A stretch of 64,000 nucleotides of DNA. Origin: Marinobacter bohaiensis (lineage in GTDB: Bacteria; Pseudomonadota; Gammaproteobacteria; Pseudomonadales; Oleiphilaceae). This document shows positions 1 to 7,663 of this stretch, one piece after another. Under the pieces are notes generated by a model, which did no database searches, had not been told where the DNA came from, and was given only the letters and a program-made list of their open reading frames with translations. The translations under genes and the position numbers were made by a program. The DNA is taken from NCBI RefSeq assembly GCF_003258515.1, contig NZ_QGEH01000004.1:124001-188000 (forward strand), in the 5' to 3' direction. Every line of letters begins with the position of its first letter. Position 1 is the stretch's first letter.

Positions 1-141
1 CATTGAGTCAATCCATGGATCGCCAATTCCCCTACCATGATTTCCATCCGGGACGCGTCAGGACCATCGTACCCGGTCATGGCGCGACACCGCATCCGAC
101 ACTCACAGACGATCAGACGTAAAAGAAAAAGGGAAATCGCT

Positions 142-1551
142 ATGTCCGACCTCTACCTCAAATTCGTGAACACATCGGTGGGCAAATCCACCGTCTCGAC
201 GCTGGGATTACCCTCCCCCGTGGTTCTCAAGCGCTGGCAGCGCACCGACCAGCCGTTCATCGAGGGCGACGTGCTGGTGGGCGCCGCGGCCAATCCTCGT
301 GCAGCCGGGGTCGTTGGCAGCGTGCTGGCCACCAGCCCCGCCAATGTCTATCACGCCAGCGGCAACGACCGACTGGCCGATTCCGCCAAGGCTGGCAGCA
401 AGGCCCGACCACTGGCGATCGATGGCAGCATCGACCAACGTTTCTCCGCGCTGGTATTTGACGCCAGCGGTATCAAGGATACCGCCGACCTGCGGGCGCT
501 GTACGACTTTTTTCATCCGGTAATTCGCAAGCTGGCCGGCAACGGCCGGGTGCTGGTCATCGGACAGGATCCGGATACGTGCCGCAAGCCGGCCCAGGCG
601 GCCTCGCAACGGGCGCTGGAAGGTTTCGTGCGCAGCGTGGGCAAAGAAGTCGGCCGCAAGGGCGCCACCGCCAACCTGATCTGGATCGCCCCCAACGCCG
701 AGGAGCGCATCGACTCCAGCCTGCGCTTCTTCCTGTCGCCGCGATCGGCCTACGTGGACGGCCAGGTGGTTAAAATCGGCAAGTCGGATATCGACACCAA
801 GGCTCCGAAGAGCAGCGCGCCCCTCGCCGGCAAGACCGCCCTGGTGACCGGCGCGGCACGCGGGATTGGCGCCGCCATCGCCGAGACCCTGGCCCGGGAT
901 GGCGCCAACGTGGTTGTGCTGGATATCCCGGCCGCCGCAGACGACCTGAACGCCGTTGCCCAGCGCATCGGCGGCAAGCCGCTGAGCTGCGACATCACCG
1001 ACGCCGCCGCACCGGCCCAGATCGCGAACTTCATGGAAAAACAGGAAAACGGCATCGACATGGTGGTGCACAACGCGGGCATTACCCGGGACAAGACCCT
1101 GGGCAACATGCCGGAGCATTTCTGGGACATGGCCATCGCCGTCAACCTCACCGCCGAGGAGCTGATCGACGAGGAACTGCTCAAGCGCAAGCTGATTCGC
1201 GACAACGGCCGGATCGTCTGCGTCTCCTCCATCAGCGGTATCGCGGGGAATTTCGGCCAGACCAATTACGCGACCTCGAAGTCCGGCGTGATCGGCTATG
1301 TGGAGTCCATGGCCCGGAGCCTGAAGAACGGCATCACCATCAACGCCGTGGCACCCGGTTTTATTGAGACGCAAATGACGGCGGCCATGCCCTTCACCAT
1401 GCGCGAGGCGGGCCGGCGCATGAACAGTCTGTCCCAGGGCGGGCACCCGGTGGATGTGGCCGAGACCATCGGCTGGTACTGCCACCCTCAGTCGTCCGGC
1501 GTGACCGGCAATGTGGTGCGGGTGTGCGGCCAGTCGCTGATCGGCAAATAG
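142..1551 (+). CDS. High-molecular-weight 3-oxoacyl-ACP reductase (FabG-type SDR)
   Basis: Short-chain dehydrogenase/reductase of the long FabG type, expected to reduce 3-oxoacyl thioesters with NAD(P)H in the cytosol. The C-terminal half is a complete classical SDR: the cofactor loop TGAARGIG begins near residue 236, HNAG follows, and a catalytic Ser and YATSK (Tyr near 376) are present. The first ~220 residues look like a second Rossmann-like half without a recognisable dinucleotide loop; that, and the length of 469 aa against about 245 for ordinary FabG, marks the subfamily. An in-frame ATG lies at 37, but 142 is chosen because it follows AAAAAGGGA. The gene stands alone and ends at a terminator hairpin. 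The true substrate is not visible from sequence. Confidence 0.9.
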   Translation: MSDLYLKFVNTSVGKSTVSTLGLPSPVVLKRWQRTDQPFIEGDVLVGAAANPRAAGVVGSVLATSPANVYHASGNDRLADSAKAGSKARPLAIDGSIDQRFSALVFDASGIKDTADLRALYDFFHPVIRKLAGNGRVLVIGQDPDTCRKPAQAASQRALEGFVRSVGKEVGRKGATANLIWIAPNAEERIDSSLRFFLSPRSAYVDGQVVKIGKSDIDTKAPKSSAPLAGKTALVTGAARGIGAAIAETLARDGANVVVLDIPAAADDLNAVAQRIGGKPLSCDITDAAAPAQIANFMEKQENGIDMVVHNAGITRDKTLGNMPEHFWDMAIAVNLTAEELIDEELLKRKLIRDNGRIVCVSSISGIAGNFGQTNYATSKSGVIGYVESMARSLKNGITINAVAPGFIETQMTAAMPFTMREAGRRMNSLSQGGHPVDVAETIGWYCHPQSSGVTGNVVRVCGQSLIGK

Positions 1552-1559
1552 GACCGAAT

Positions 1560-1585
1560 AATCCCTGGCTGCGGCCGGGGATTTT
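1560..1585 (+). terminator. Rho-independent terminator of the FabG-type gene
   Basis: A 10-bp stem (1560-1569 with 1574-1583, one T-G wobble) has a 4-nt loop and starts 8 nt after the stop codon. Its descending arm ends in ATTTT, so the U tract is short. Confidence 0.7.
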
Positions 1586-1596
1586 CCGACAGACAC

Positions 1597-1622
1597 GAAA
1601 AACCGCCCAACAGGCGTTTTCA
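1597..1622 (-). terminator. Probable terminator of the tRNA cluster
   Basis: Read leftwards, AACGCC and GGCGGTT pair with one bulge around a TGTTG loop and run into TTTTT. It lies about 35 nt beyond the last tRNA, the expected place for the end of the tRNA transcript. Confidence 0.6.
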
Positions 1623-1656
1623 CACGCTGTAGGCAGAGCTCGTACGAACAGGAAAA

Positions 1657-1732
1657 TGGTGGGTGGTGCAGGGATCGAACCTGCGACCCTCGCCTTGTAA
1701 GGGCGATGCTCTCCCAGCTGAGCTAACCACCC
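1657..1732 (-). tRNA. tRNA-Val (anticodon TAC), distal copy
   Basis: A 76-nt cloverleaf with encoded CCA at 1657-1659. The acceptor stem GGGTGGT pairs with ACCACCC, the D arm is GCTC-GAGC, the anticodon loop centres on TAC, and the T arm carries GGTTCGATCC. It is identical to the copy at 1866-1941 and last in the three-tRNA transcript. Confidence 0.97.
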
Positions 1733-1744
1733 GGGGAAAGAAAA

Positions 1745-1821
1745 TGGCGGAGCGGACGGGACTCGAACCCGCGACCCCCGGCGTGACAGGCCGGTATTCT
1801 AACCAGCTGAACTACCGCTCC
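1745..1821 (-). tRNA. tRNA-Asp (anticodon GTC)
   Basis: A 77-nt cloverleaf with encoded CCA at 1745-1747. The acceptor stem is GGAGCGG/CCGCTCC, the anticodon loop reads CTGTCAC, and the T loop is GTTCGAGTC. It sits between the two tRNA-Val copies, 12 nt from the distal one. Confidence 0.97.
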
Positions 1822-1865
1822 GCGTATCATCCATCAATCGGTGGGGTGCCGATCAAGCGCTGAAT

Positions 1866-1941
1866 TGGTGGGTGGTGCAGGGATCGAACCTGCGACCCTC
1901 GCCTTGTAAGGGCGATGCTCTCCCAGCTGAGCTAACCACCC
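1866..1941 (-). tRNA. tRNA-Val (anticodon TAC), proximal copy
   Basis: First gene of the tRNA transcript and identical in sequence to 1657-1732, so the two form a 76-bp direct repeat that could recombine with loss of tRNA-Asp. Encoded CCA is at 1866-1868. Confidence 0.97.
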
Positions 1942-2006
1942 AGTCCAGCGTGGATGGAACAGCGTTTGCCTTGCGGCGTGTGCTGTGTCATCCAGATGAG
2001 ACGCGC

Positions 2007-2034
2007 ATTTTAAGCATTTCAGAGGGACTGTCAA
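2007..2034 (-). promoter_or_regulatory. Strong sigma-70 promoter of the tRNA-Val/Asp/Val operon
   Basis: On the minus strand a perfect -35 TTGACA (2029-2034) and a -10 TAAAAT (2007-2012) are separated by 16 bp. The start region after the -10 is GC-rich (GCGCGTC), a discriminator type linked to stringent control of stable RNA genes. It lies about 65 nt before the first tRNA. Confidence 0.85.
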
Positions 2035-2109
2035 ATACTTTTTCGGGATTTTTTTGAATCAAACTCAACTGGTTAAATTGCGCTCAAGGGCGTCGAAAAA
2101 AGCCCGTTG

Positions 2110-2445
2110 TCAGGAGGACTCGGCATCGTCCCCTGTCTGGCGGGTCTTGCCCGAAGAGCGCTTCCGTCCGGCGGAGGCCTTGCCGGCGACCCGCCGCCCC
2201 GCGCCAACCATCTGGCTGGCCCGCCGCGCCGCCGAGGCAGCCTTGCGCTCCAGGGCCAGCCGGCCCACGCTGCTCTTGCGCTCTTCCGGCACGGCCTCTT
2301 CGGCGAGACGCCGGTTCAAATCATCGAGTCGGGTTTGCAGGGACTGGACCTGCTCCCCCACCCGCTCCCTGAGAGACGGGGCCAATCGTTCGAGGCGACG
2401 TCGTGCCCACTCCACACGCGCGCCGAGTGCGTCCTTTAGTGCCAT
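2110..2445 (-). CDS. Small basic helical protein of unknown function
   Basis: A 111-aa protein without signal peptide or membrane segment. Residues 1-60 are a charged amphipathic helix or coiled coil rich in Arg, Glu and Leu. The C-terminal 40 residues are a disordered Ala/Arg/Lys/Ser tail of the histone-like kind, ending in an acidic patch. The first possible start lies 33 nt upstream, but the ATG at 2445 is preferred because GGTGGA precedes it at good spacing. It is transcribed towards the tRNA operon but lies upstream of that operon's promoter. A DNA- or RNA-binding role would fit the composition; that is inference only and I recognise no family. Confidence 0.6.
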   Translation of the reverse strand: MALKDALGARVEWARRRLERLAPSLRERVGEQVQSLQTRLDDLNRRLAEEAVPEERKSSVGRLALERKAASAARRASQMVGAGRRVAGKASAGRKRSSGKTRQTGDDAESS

Positions 2446-2634
2446 CGTTCCACCGTTGTTATTGTCAGCCGTGACCACCTGAAACCACTACGCCTTACCT
2501 CCCAGTCTAGACAGGCCGGAAAAGCGCGCCAAGGGTGTTTAAGCGCTGTCACAGATTAGCGGCGGACAAAGACGCGTCATTGGCATGAATAAAACGCTCC
2601 GGCGTCAACACCGCGAGTCGATCGCCGTGCCGTT

Positions 2635-3483
2635 CTAGAACGGCCACCAGCTTCCGCCGTCGGCCTCCTCACGCTCCTCAAGGATGGCGGCGTAGTGGCT
2701 TTCGAGCGCCTCCAACTGACGGTCGCTCTCCAGCGGCCGGGTGGGACCGCCGCCGAATGGCCAGTACCAGGGCGCCTCATCGTAGGCGCCAGCGGCCTTC
2801 AGGCTTTCGATCTCCGCCTCCCGGGCGGCCTCCAGGGCCTCGCGGCGACGCTCGTAGTCGATATCCTGGTTGGCTTCGACGATCGATACCGCGGCGTGGT
2901 TGGGTGCCAGCAGATCGCTCTCCAGGAACTGGGTGGTCATCAGCTCCTGCTCGCTCATGGCGAAATCCCGTGACACGCGCTGGAGCTGGCCGGACGCCAA
3001 TGGATGATCCGCCTCCAGATCGGGAAACGACCGGTCGGGCGGTTCCAGCTCGTTGTAGCGCAGGTAGTAGACGCGCCCGGCCACAACATCCAGCTGCGCG
3101 TCGGCAATACGGCTCAGATCAAAATCGTTAATGCCTTCCAGCCCCAGCAGCGGTCGCCGGATAATAATATGGCGCGTGCCCGGCGCCACCTCCAGCCAGG
3201 TGTAGCTGTCGTTGCGGATATTGAAGTAATGCTCGCCGTCCACATAGACACTGGGCGCCTCGATCTCATCCGCGGCCCATTGGGAATGGGTGCGGTAGAA
3301 ATAGATCAGCGCGTGGTGCTGGCGATCCCAGTGATCATTGGCGATATGGACGAAATCAGGGCCAGAAACCGGATGCAGGAACGCCCCGGTACTCTTGCCG
3401 ATGGACTGGTGAATGGAGCACCCGCCGAGCCCAATGGCGAGCAGTAACGCAAAGAAGGCGGGTGCCGGTACGGCGTGGCGCAT
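2635..3483 (-). CDS. Lipoprotein with DUF2846-like domain
   Basis: A 282-aa probable lipoprotein: hydrophobic signal, lipobox LGGC with the lipidated Cys at residue 22, then Ser at +2, which favours the outer membrane. Residues ~55-150 have the pattern seen in DUF2846 proteins: ALIYFYR, a VYVDGE turn, NIRNDSYTWLEV and APGTRHI, probably a compact beta domain. The C-terminal third is charged and helical (EREALEAAREAE-like) and ends in WWPF. It has its own start and lies alone, downstream of a membrane coiled-coil gene on the same strand. The function is unknown; a role at the cell envelope is all that the sequence supports. Confidence 0.7.
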   Translation of the reverse strand: MRHAVPAPAFFALLLAIGLGGCSIHQSIGKSTGAFLHPVSGPDFVHIANDHWDRQHHALIYFYRTHSQWAADEIEAPSVYVDGEHYFNIRNDSYTWLEVAPGTRHIIIRRPLLGLEGINDFDLSRIADAQLDVVAGRVYYLRYNELEPPDRSFPDLEADHPLASGQLQRVSRDFAMSEQELMTTQFLESDLLAPNHAAVSIVEANQDIDYERRREALEAAREAEIESLKAAGAYDEAPWYWPFGGGPTRPLESDRQLEALESHYAAILEEREEADGGSWWPF

Positions 3484-3607
3484 GGTGAGTCATCCCCCTG
3501 AGACCCGGTAACGCCCGGATCGTAGCACCTGCCAGGCCCGGCAAACCGAGACCTGGCGCAAGGGATGACTACAAAAAGTTACATTGGACCAATAACGCCC
3601 TTCCGCA

Positions 3608-4507
3608 TCAGCCGCCCTGGCGACGCAGACTGGTGACCGCCTCATCCAGGCGGATCAGACGCGAGTTGAGTTGCGCCCTGGCCGCGTCGATCGCATCGAT
3701 GGCGTTCTCGATCTCGGACAGGCGCTGTTGGGTGGCCGACAACTGATTCTCCAGCGAGCCCATATTGCCGCTGCCGTTCTCCAGGCTATCGACGCGGGCC
3801 ACCAACTCCTGCCGGGCCAGGTCCTGCTCGCGGCCGAAGCGTTCCAGGCGCCGGGTCACCGTGTCGCTCATGCCTTCGGCGGTTTTCTCAACCTCGGTCA
3901 GGCGCGGTTGCAGGTCATCCAGCCGGGATTGCAAGCCGGCCACCGTTTCGGCGCGCGCCTCGACGGTGGACGCCAGTTCGTCGACGTTCCCCTGCATCGA
4001 CTTCACCTGCTCACCCAGGTCATTTTTCAGATTGCTGGTGGTTTCCTCCAGATAGGCCAGCGCCGCCTTGTTGGCGTTGATCGCTTCCTTGTTACGCTCG
4101 TTGGCCACCGCCCACAGTTTGCGGATCTCGCTGTTGGCGGTTTTCACCTCCTTGCGCAGATCGTCCAGCGTGGAGTCCTTCTGCTCCAGGTTCTCGCCGG
4201 TCTCACTGAGCTGCCCTTCGAAGCGCGCCAGCGCCAGCTTGCTCTGCCGCGCCCAATAATCGGCCTCCTGCAGGCGCTCGGAAAGCTGGTCGATCTGCTG
4301 TTTCTGGCTGTACCAGCCCCAACCACCGGCGGCGATCGCCAGGATCAGAAGAATCAGCAGCAGCGGCGCCATGCCGCCTTTGCCATTAGCGCGCGTAACG
4401 GCTATCTCGGGCGTCGAATTCGACGAGGGCGTCTTCTTTTCCTTTCGCTCCTGCTTCTGCGGCTTGCCCGCCCGTACTTCATCCCGTTCAGGACGTATTG
4501 GTTCCAT
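3608..4507 (-). CDS. Membrane-anchored coiled-coil protein, unknown function
   Basis: A 299-aa protein with a basic, Lys/Glu-rich cytoplasmic N-terminus (1-42), one membrane segment (about 47-65, LLLILLILAIAA) and then an almost unbroken coiled coil to the C-terminus with repeated Leu/Ala heptads. The topology suggests a periplasmic rod. The ATG at 4507 is preferred to the upstream start at 4549 because GGGGA stands 6 nt before it. It is divergent from purE, sharing the ~200-bp region that holds the purE promoter. I recognise no family; single-TM coiled coils of this type often act as scaffolds or division/envelope spacers, which here is only inference. Confidence 0.65.
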   Translation of the reverse strand: MEPIRPERDEVRAGKPQKQERKEKKTPSSNSTPEIAVTRANGKGGMAPLLLILLILAIAAGGWGWYSQKQQIDQLSERLQEADYWARQSKLALARFEGQLSETGENLEQKDSTLDDLRKEVKTANSEIRKLWAVANERNKEAINANKAALAYLEETTSNLKNDLGEQVKSMQGNVDELASTVEARAETVAGLQSRLDDLQPRLTEVEKTAEGMSDTVTRRLERFGREQDLARQELVARVDSLENGSGNMGSLENQLSATQQRLSEIENAIDAIDAARAQLNSRLIRLDEAVTSLRRQGG

Positions 4508-4651
4508 ACGTGTCCCCAATTGACTGTCTTGTAAACAGATTCTTGTCACCGGCTACCCAGGCTGCCAGGCATCCGTTAACCATCTTGCAATCTGGTCGTG
4601 ATCTTATCGATTCAGCGCGCCGAGCGCCAAAGTTCCGGGCCCTGCGTCGAT

Positions 4652-4680
4652 TTGCAAGGCCTGTAGGCAGTGCATACAAT
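4652..4680 (+). promoter_or_regulatory. sigma-70 promoter of purE-purK
   Basis: The -35 TTGCAA (4652-4657), a 17-bp spacer and the -10 TACAAT (4675-4680) place the start point near 4687, about 30 nt before the purE ATG. No purine-repressor palindrome was recognised. Confidence 0.8.
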
Positions 4681-4715
4681 GCATCGCTTCTTTTTAACAC
4701 ACCGGGACCTTGCTT

Positions 4716-5207
4716 ATGCAGCCGCAAGTTGGTCTTATCATGGGCTCCAAGTCGGACTGGCCGACCATGGAGCATGCCGCCAACATGCTTGAGAAGCTTG
4801 GCGTCACCTACGAAGCAAAGGTGGTTTCCGCCCACCGCACTCCGGACCTGCTGTTCGACTACGCCCGCACCGCCGCTGAACGCGGCATTCAGGTAATCAT
4901 TGCCGGCGCTGGTGGCGCCGCGCACCTGCCGGGCATGGTCGCCTCCCAGACGCCATTACCGGTACTGGGCGTTCCCGTCCAGTCCAAGGCACTCAACGGT
5001 CTGGATTCCCTGCTGTCCATCGCGCAGATGCCCGGCGGCGTGGCTGTCGGCACCCTGGCCATCGGCAAGGCGGGCGCGACCAATGCCGGCCTGCTTGCCG
5101 CCCAGATCCTGGGGCTCAATAATGCGGATATCCGCGATGCGGTGGAACAATTCCGGAGCACCCAGACCCAGGCTGTACTGGACAACCCGGACCCCCGGGC
5201 CGAGTAA
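4716..5207 (+). CDS. purE: N5-carboxyaminoimidazole ribonucleotide mutase
   Basis: Class I PurE converts N5-CAIR to CAIR in purine biosynthesis, taking the product of PurK. The 163-aa protein shows the signatures [10 protein letters not shown] near the N-terminus, SAHRTP with the active-site His, and the glycine-rich [13 protein letters not shown] loop. VPVQS and [11 protein letters not shown]-like segments follow. ATG at 4716 is preferred over the TTG at 4710. purK begins 76 nt downstream on the same strand, so the pair is probably one transcript from the promoter at 4652. Confidence 0.97.
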   Translation: MQPQVGLIMGSKSDWPTMEHAANMLEKLGVTYEAKVVSAHRTPDLLFDYARTAAERGIQVIIAGAGGAAHLPGMVASQTPLPVLGVPVQSKALNGLDSLLSIAQMPGGVAVGTLAIGKAGATNAGLLAAQILGLNNADIRDAVEQFRSTQTQAVLDNPDPRAE

Positions 5208-5283
5208 TACGGCCCGGCGCAGCGATTCAACCCGAAGCCGGGACGGCCTGCCCGTCCCGGCTCGACCATTACCGGAGTAACAC

Positions 5284-6399
5284 ATGCGTATTGGTGTACT
5301 TGGCGCCGGACAACTCGGGCGCATGCTCGCCCTTTCCGGTTACCCCCTGGCCAAAGAGTTTGTCTTCTACGACCTGTCCGGCAGTCCCAGTGCCGGTCTT
5401 GGCGAGGTCATCATCGACCGCAATCATGAATACCTCAAGGACTTCCTGTCCCGCGTCGACCGGGTAACGTACGAGTTCGAGCATCTGCCGGTGGAGGTCG
5501 CCGAAAGCATCGCCCGGGAGAAGCCGGTATACCCGTCACCGCGCGCCCTTCAGGTGTGCCAGAACCGGGAAGCGGAAAAGACCCTGTTCGGCAGCCTGGG
5601 CATCCCGACTCCGGAATGGCGCATCGCCGACAGCGCCGGGACCCTGAAGAAGGCGGCCGAGGAACTGGACTGCCCGGTGGTCGCCAAGTCCAACACCGAA
5701 GGTTATGACGGCAAGGGCCAGGCGGTCCTGCGCAGCCCGGACGAGGCCGCCGCAGCCTGGGAAAGCATCGGCCACGAACGGCTGATCGTCGAGAAGTTCG
5801 TCGATTTCCAGCGTGAGGTGTCCATCATTGCCGCACGCGGCATCGACGGTGAACTGGCGTTCTACCCCATGGCGGAAAACGTCCATAGCGAGGGCATTCT
5901 GCGCTATTCCATCGCCCCGGCACCGCGCCTGAACCCCGACATCCGGGAAGACGCCGAACGCTACATCCGCACGCTACTCAACGAGCTGGACTACGTCGGC
6001 GTGCTGGCCCTGGAACTGTTCGAAACCGCCGATGGCCTGGTGGCCAACGAGATGGCGCCACGCGTCCACAACTCCGGCCACTGGACCATGGAAGGCGCCT
6101 TCACCAGCCAGTTCGAGAACCATATCCGCGCCGTTTCCGGACTGCCTCTGGGCGACACCAGCCCCCGCGGTGTCAGCTGCATGGTCAACATCATCGGCGA
6201 GCACGGTTCGATCGCCGATATCCTCAAGCTGCCCTACACTCACCTGCACCTGTATAACAAGCAGGAACGCCCCGGCCGCAAACTGGGCCACGTCAACGTG
6301 TTGGCCGACAGCTACGAGGAACTGGTCTGGCGCGCCCGCAACTGCGCCACTTTCCTGCCCGGCACGCCGGAGCTGGACTGTTCACTGACCCGCTCCTGA
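5284..6399 (+). CDS. purK: N5-carboxyaminoimidazole ribonucleotide synthase
   Basis: PurK is an ATP-grasp ligase that carboxylates AIR with bicarbonate and ATP to give N5-CAIR for PurE. The 371-aa sequence is full length: an N-terminal preATP-grasp fold with GVLGAGQLGRM, the ATP-binding segments VVAKSNTEGYDGKGQ and VEKFVDFQREVS, and the metal/phosphate motif NEMAPRVHNSGHWT. GGAG precedes the ATG. Downstream (6412-6443) is a GC-rich inverted repeat that may end the transcript. Confidence 0.97.
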   Translation: MRIGVLGAGQLGRMLALSGYPLAKEFVFYDLSGSPSAGLGEVIIDRNHEYLKDFLSRVDRVTYEFEHLPVEVAESIAREKPVYPSPRALQVCQNREAEKTLFGSLGIPTPEWRIADSAGTLKKAAEELDCPVVAKSNTEGYDGKGQAVLRSPDEAAAAWESIGHERLIVEKFVDFQREVSIIAARGIDGELAFYPMAENVHSEGILRYSIAPAPRLNPDIREDAERYIRTLLNELDYVGVLALELFETADGLVANEMAPRVHNSGHWTMEGAFTSQFENHIRAVSGLPLGDTSPRGVSCMVNIIGEHGSIADILKLPYTHLHLYNKQERPGRKLGHVNVLADSYEELVWRARNCATFLPGTPELDCSLTRS

Positions 6400-6411
6400 G
6401 ACATCCGATCA

Positions 6412-6443
6412 CCCGGCCGGGGCGCATCCGCAACCCGGCCGGC
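6412..6443. repeat. GC-rich inverted repeat after purK
   Basis: Nine-base arms CCGGCCGGG (6413-6421) and CCCGGCCGG (6434-6442) flank a 12-nt loop. There is no U tract, so it is only a possible terminator. The remaining ~240 bases up to sodB hold no gene that I can support. Confidence 0.5.
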
Positions 6444-6679
6444 GTGACCTTCGCCACCACCACCTTGCTCCCGATCATCCCCCTGCCCCGGGCTGCACAT
6501 CGCCCCCTTGAAAAAAGTCGCGTGACCCCAATATGTTAGGACGTGGATTCGCCCCATCCAGGGTGTTAAGCTCTGCAAACCACGAAACGACCGGAACGCC
6601 AACGCCGCAGGCTGTATCGCGCGTTGCGTTCGAAATAAATCGTGAAATAACTGTTGAGAGAAACGAGGGAGACCTATTC

Positions 6680-7264
6680 ATGGCATTTGAACTTCCGGCA
6701 CTGCCGTATGAAAAGAACGCACTTGAGCCGCACATCTCTCAGGAAACCCTGGAATACCATTACGGTAAGCACCATCAGACCTACGTCACCAAGCTGAACG
6801 GGATGGTTGAAGGCACCGAGAACGCGGACAAGTCTCTGGAAGAGATCATCAAGAGCGCCGGTCCGGGTGGCCTGTTCAACAACGCCGCCCAGGTCTGGAA
6901 CCACACGTTTTACTGGAACTGCCTGAGCCCGAACGGCGGTGGTGAGCCGACAGGCGCCGCAGCCGAAGCCATCAGCAAGACTTTCGGTTCCTTCGACGCG
7001 TTCAAGAAGGAATTCAACGAAAAAGCCGCCGGCAACTTCGGCTCCGGCTGGACCTGGCTGGTCAAGAAGGCTGACGGCAGCGTTGCTATCGTCAACACCG
7101 ACGACGCCGACACTCCGGTGGCCGGTGACGACAAGCCGGTGCTGACGGTCGACGTCTGGGAGCACGCGTACTACATCGACTACCGCAACTCCCGCCCGAA
7201 CTACCTGGAAGCCTTCTGGAACCTGGTCAACTGGGATTTCGTCAACGAAAACCTGGCCGGCTAA
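6680..7264 (+). CDS. sodB: Superoxide dismutase, iron type
   Basis: Cytosolic enzyme that dismutates superoxide. The 194-aa protein is full length. The metal ligands lie in the expected contexts: the first His in the HYGKHHQTY region, the second in WNHTFYW, then the Asp and His of DVWEHAYYIDY. Gln in AAQVWNHTFYW occupies the place typical of the iron enzymes, where manganese enzymes carry Gly. The ORF is open from 6533, but ATG 6680 follows GAGGGAGA and matches the family N-terminus MAFELPALPY. A strong terminator follows. Confidence 0.97.
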   Translation: MAFELPALPYEKNALEPHISQETLEYHYGKHHQTYVTKLNGMVEGTENADKSLEEIIKSAGPGGLFNNAAQVWNHTFYWNCLSPNGGGEPTGAAAEAISKTFGSFDAFKKEFNEKAAGNFGSGWTWLVKKADGSVAIVNTDDADTPVAGDDKPVLTVDVWEHAYYIDYRNSRPNYLEAFWNLVNWDFVNENLAG

Positions 7265-7315
7265 CCGGACCCTGTCTCAAGCCGGTCCTGCGGGACCGGC
7301 CTGTTGACGCACAAG

Positions 7316-7346
7316 AACGCCCGCTCCCCTGGAGCGGGCGTTTTTT
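7316..7346 (+). terminator. Rho-independent terminator of sodB
   Basis: A perfect 12-bp stem (7316-7327 with 7331-7342), 3-nt loop, then T6. A second perfect 8-bp hairpin (7281-7288 with 7293-7300) lies between it and the stop codon. Confidence 0.92.
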
Positions 7347-7663
7347 GTTGCAAACCTTTACCGGCCAATACTGGACTTTGGCCGCTTATACAGCTATTTA
7401 ACAGGTTACAGATTGGTAATCGCCGGGAATGGAGCGTCGATCCAGCCCTTTCAATAACGGGGACCCAAGCCTGCCCCGAGCGTTGCAGGGAATGGCTGTT
7501 TCCGCCACGGATCCGCCCGCCCCAGACAGTCGGACGCGCCTGGCGCCATCGGCGTTGCGATGGCCATACGGCGCTTGTCGCTTCCTGCATAAAGAGCGTC
7601 CAACGGTGGGCATTGACGTAGGGACCGCAAGGAACAGCCCGATACACCATTAAGCGCTGGATA
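7347..7663. other. 317-base intergenic region, no gene recognised
   Basis: Lies between the sodB terminator and the GGDEF-EAL gene. All open frames here are short, lack a ribosome site, and show no family motif. An A/T-richer patch at about 7385-7415 (TTATACAGCTATTTAAC) could hold the promoter of the downstream gene, but no convincing -35 was found. Confidence 0.5.

Noticed and set aside
1663-2057. Small frames over the tRNA cluster
   Set aside because: Their translations are the usual tRNA read-through peptides; the tRNAs explain the sequence.
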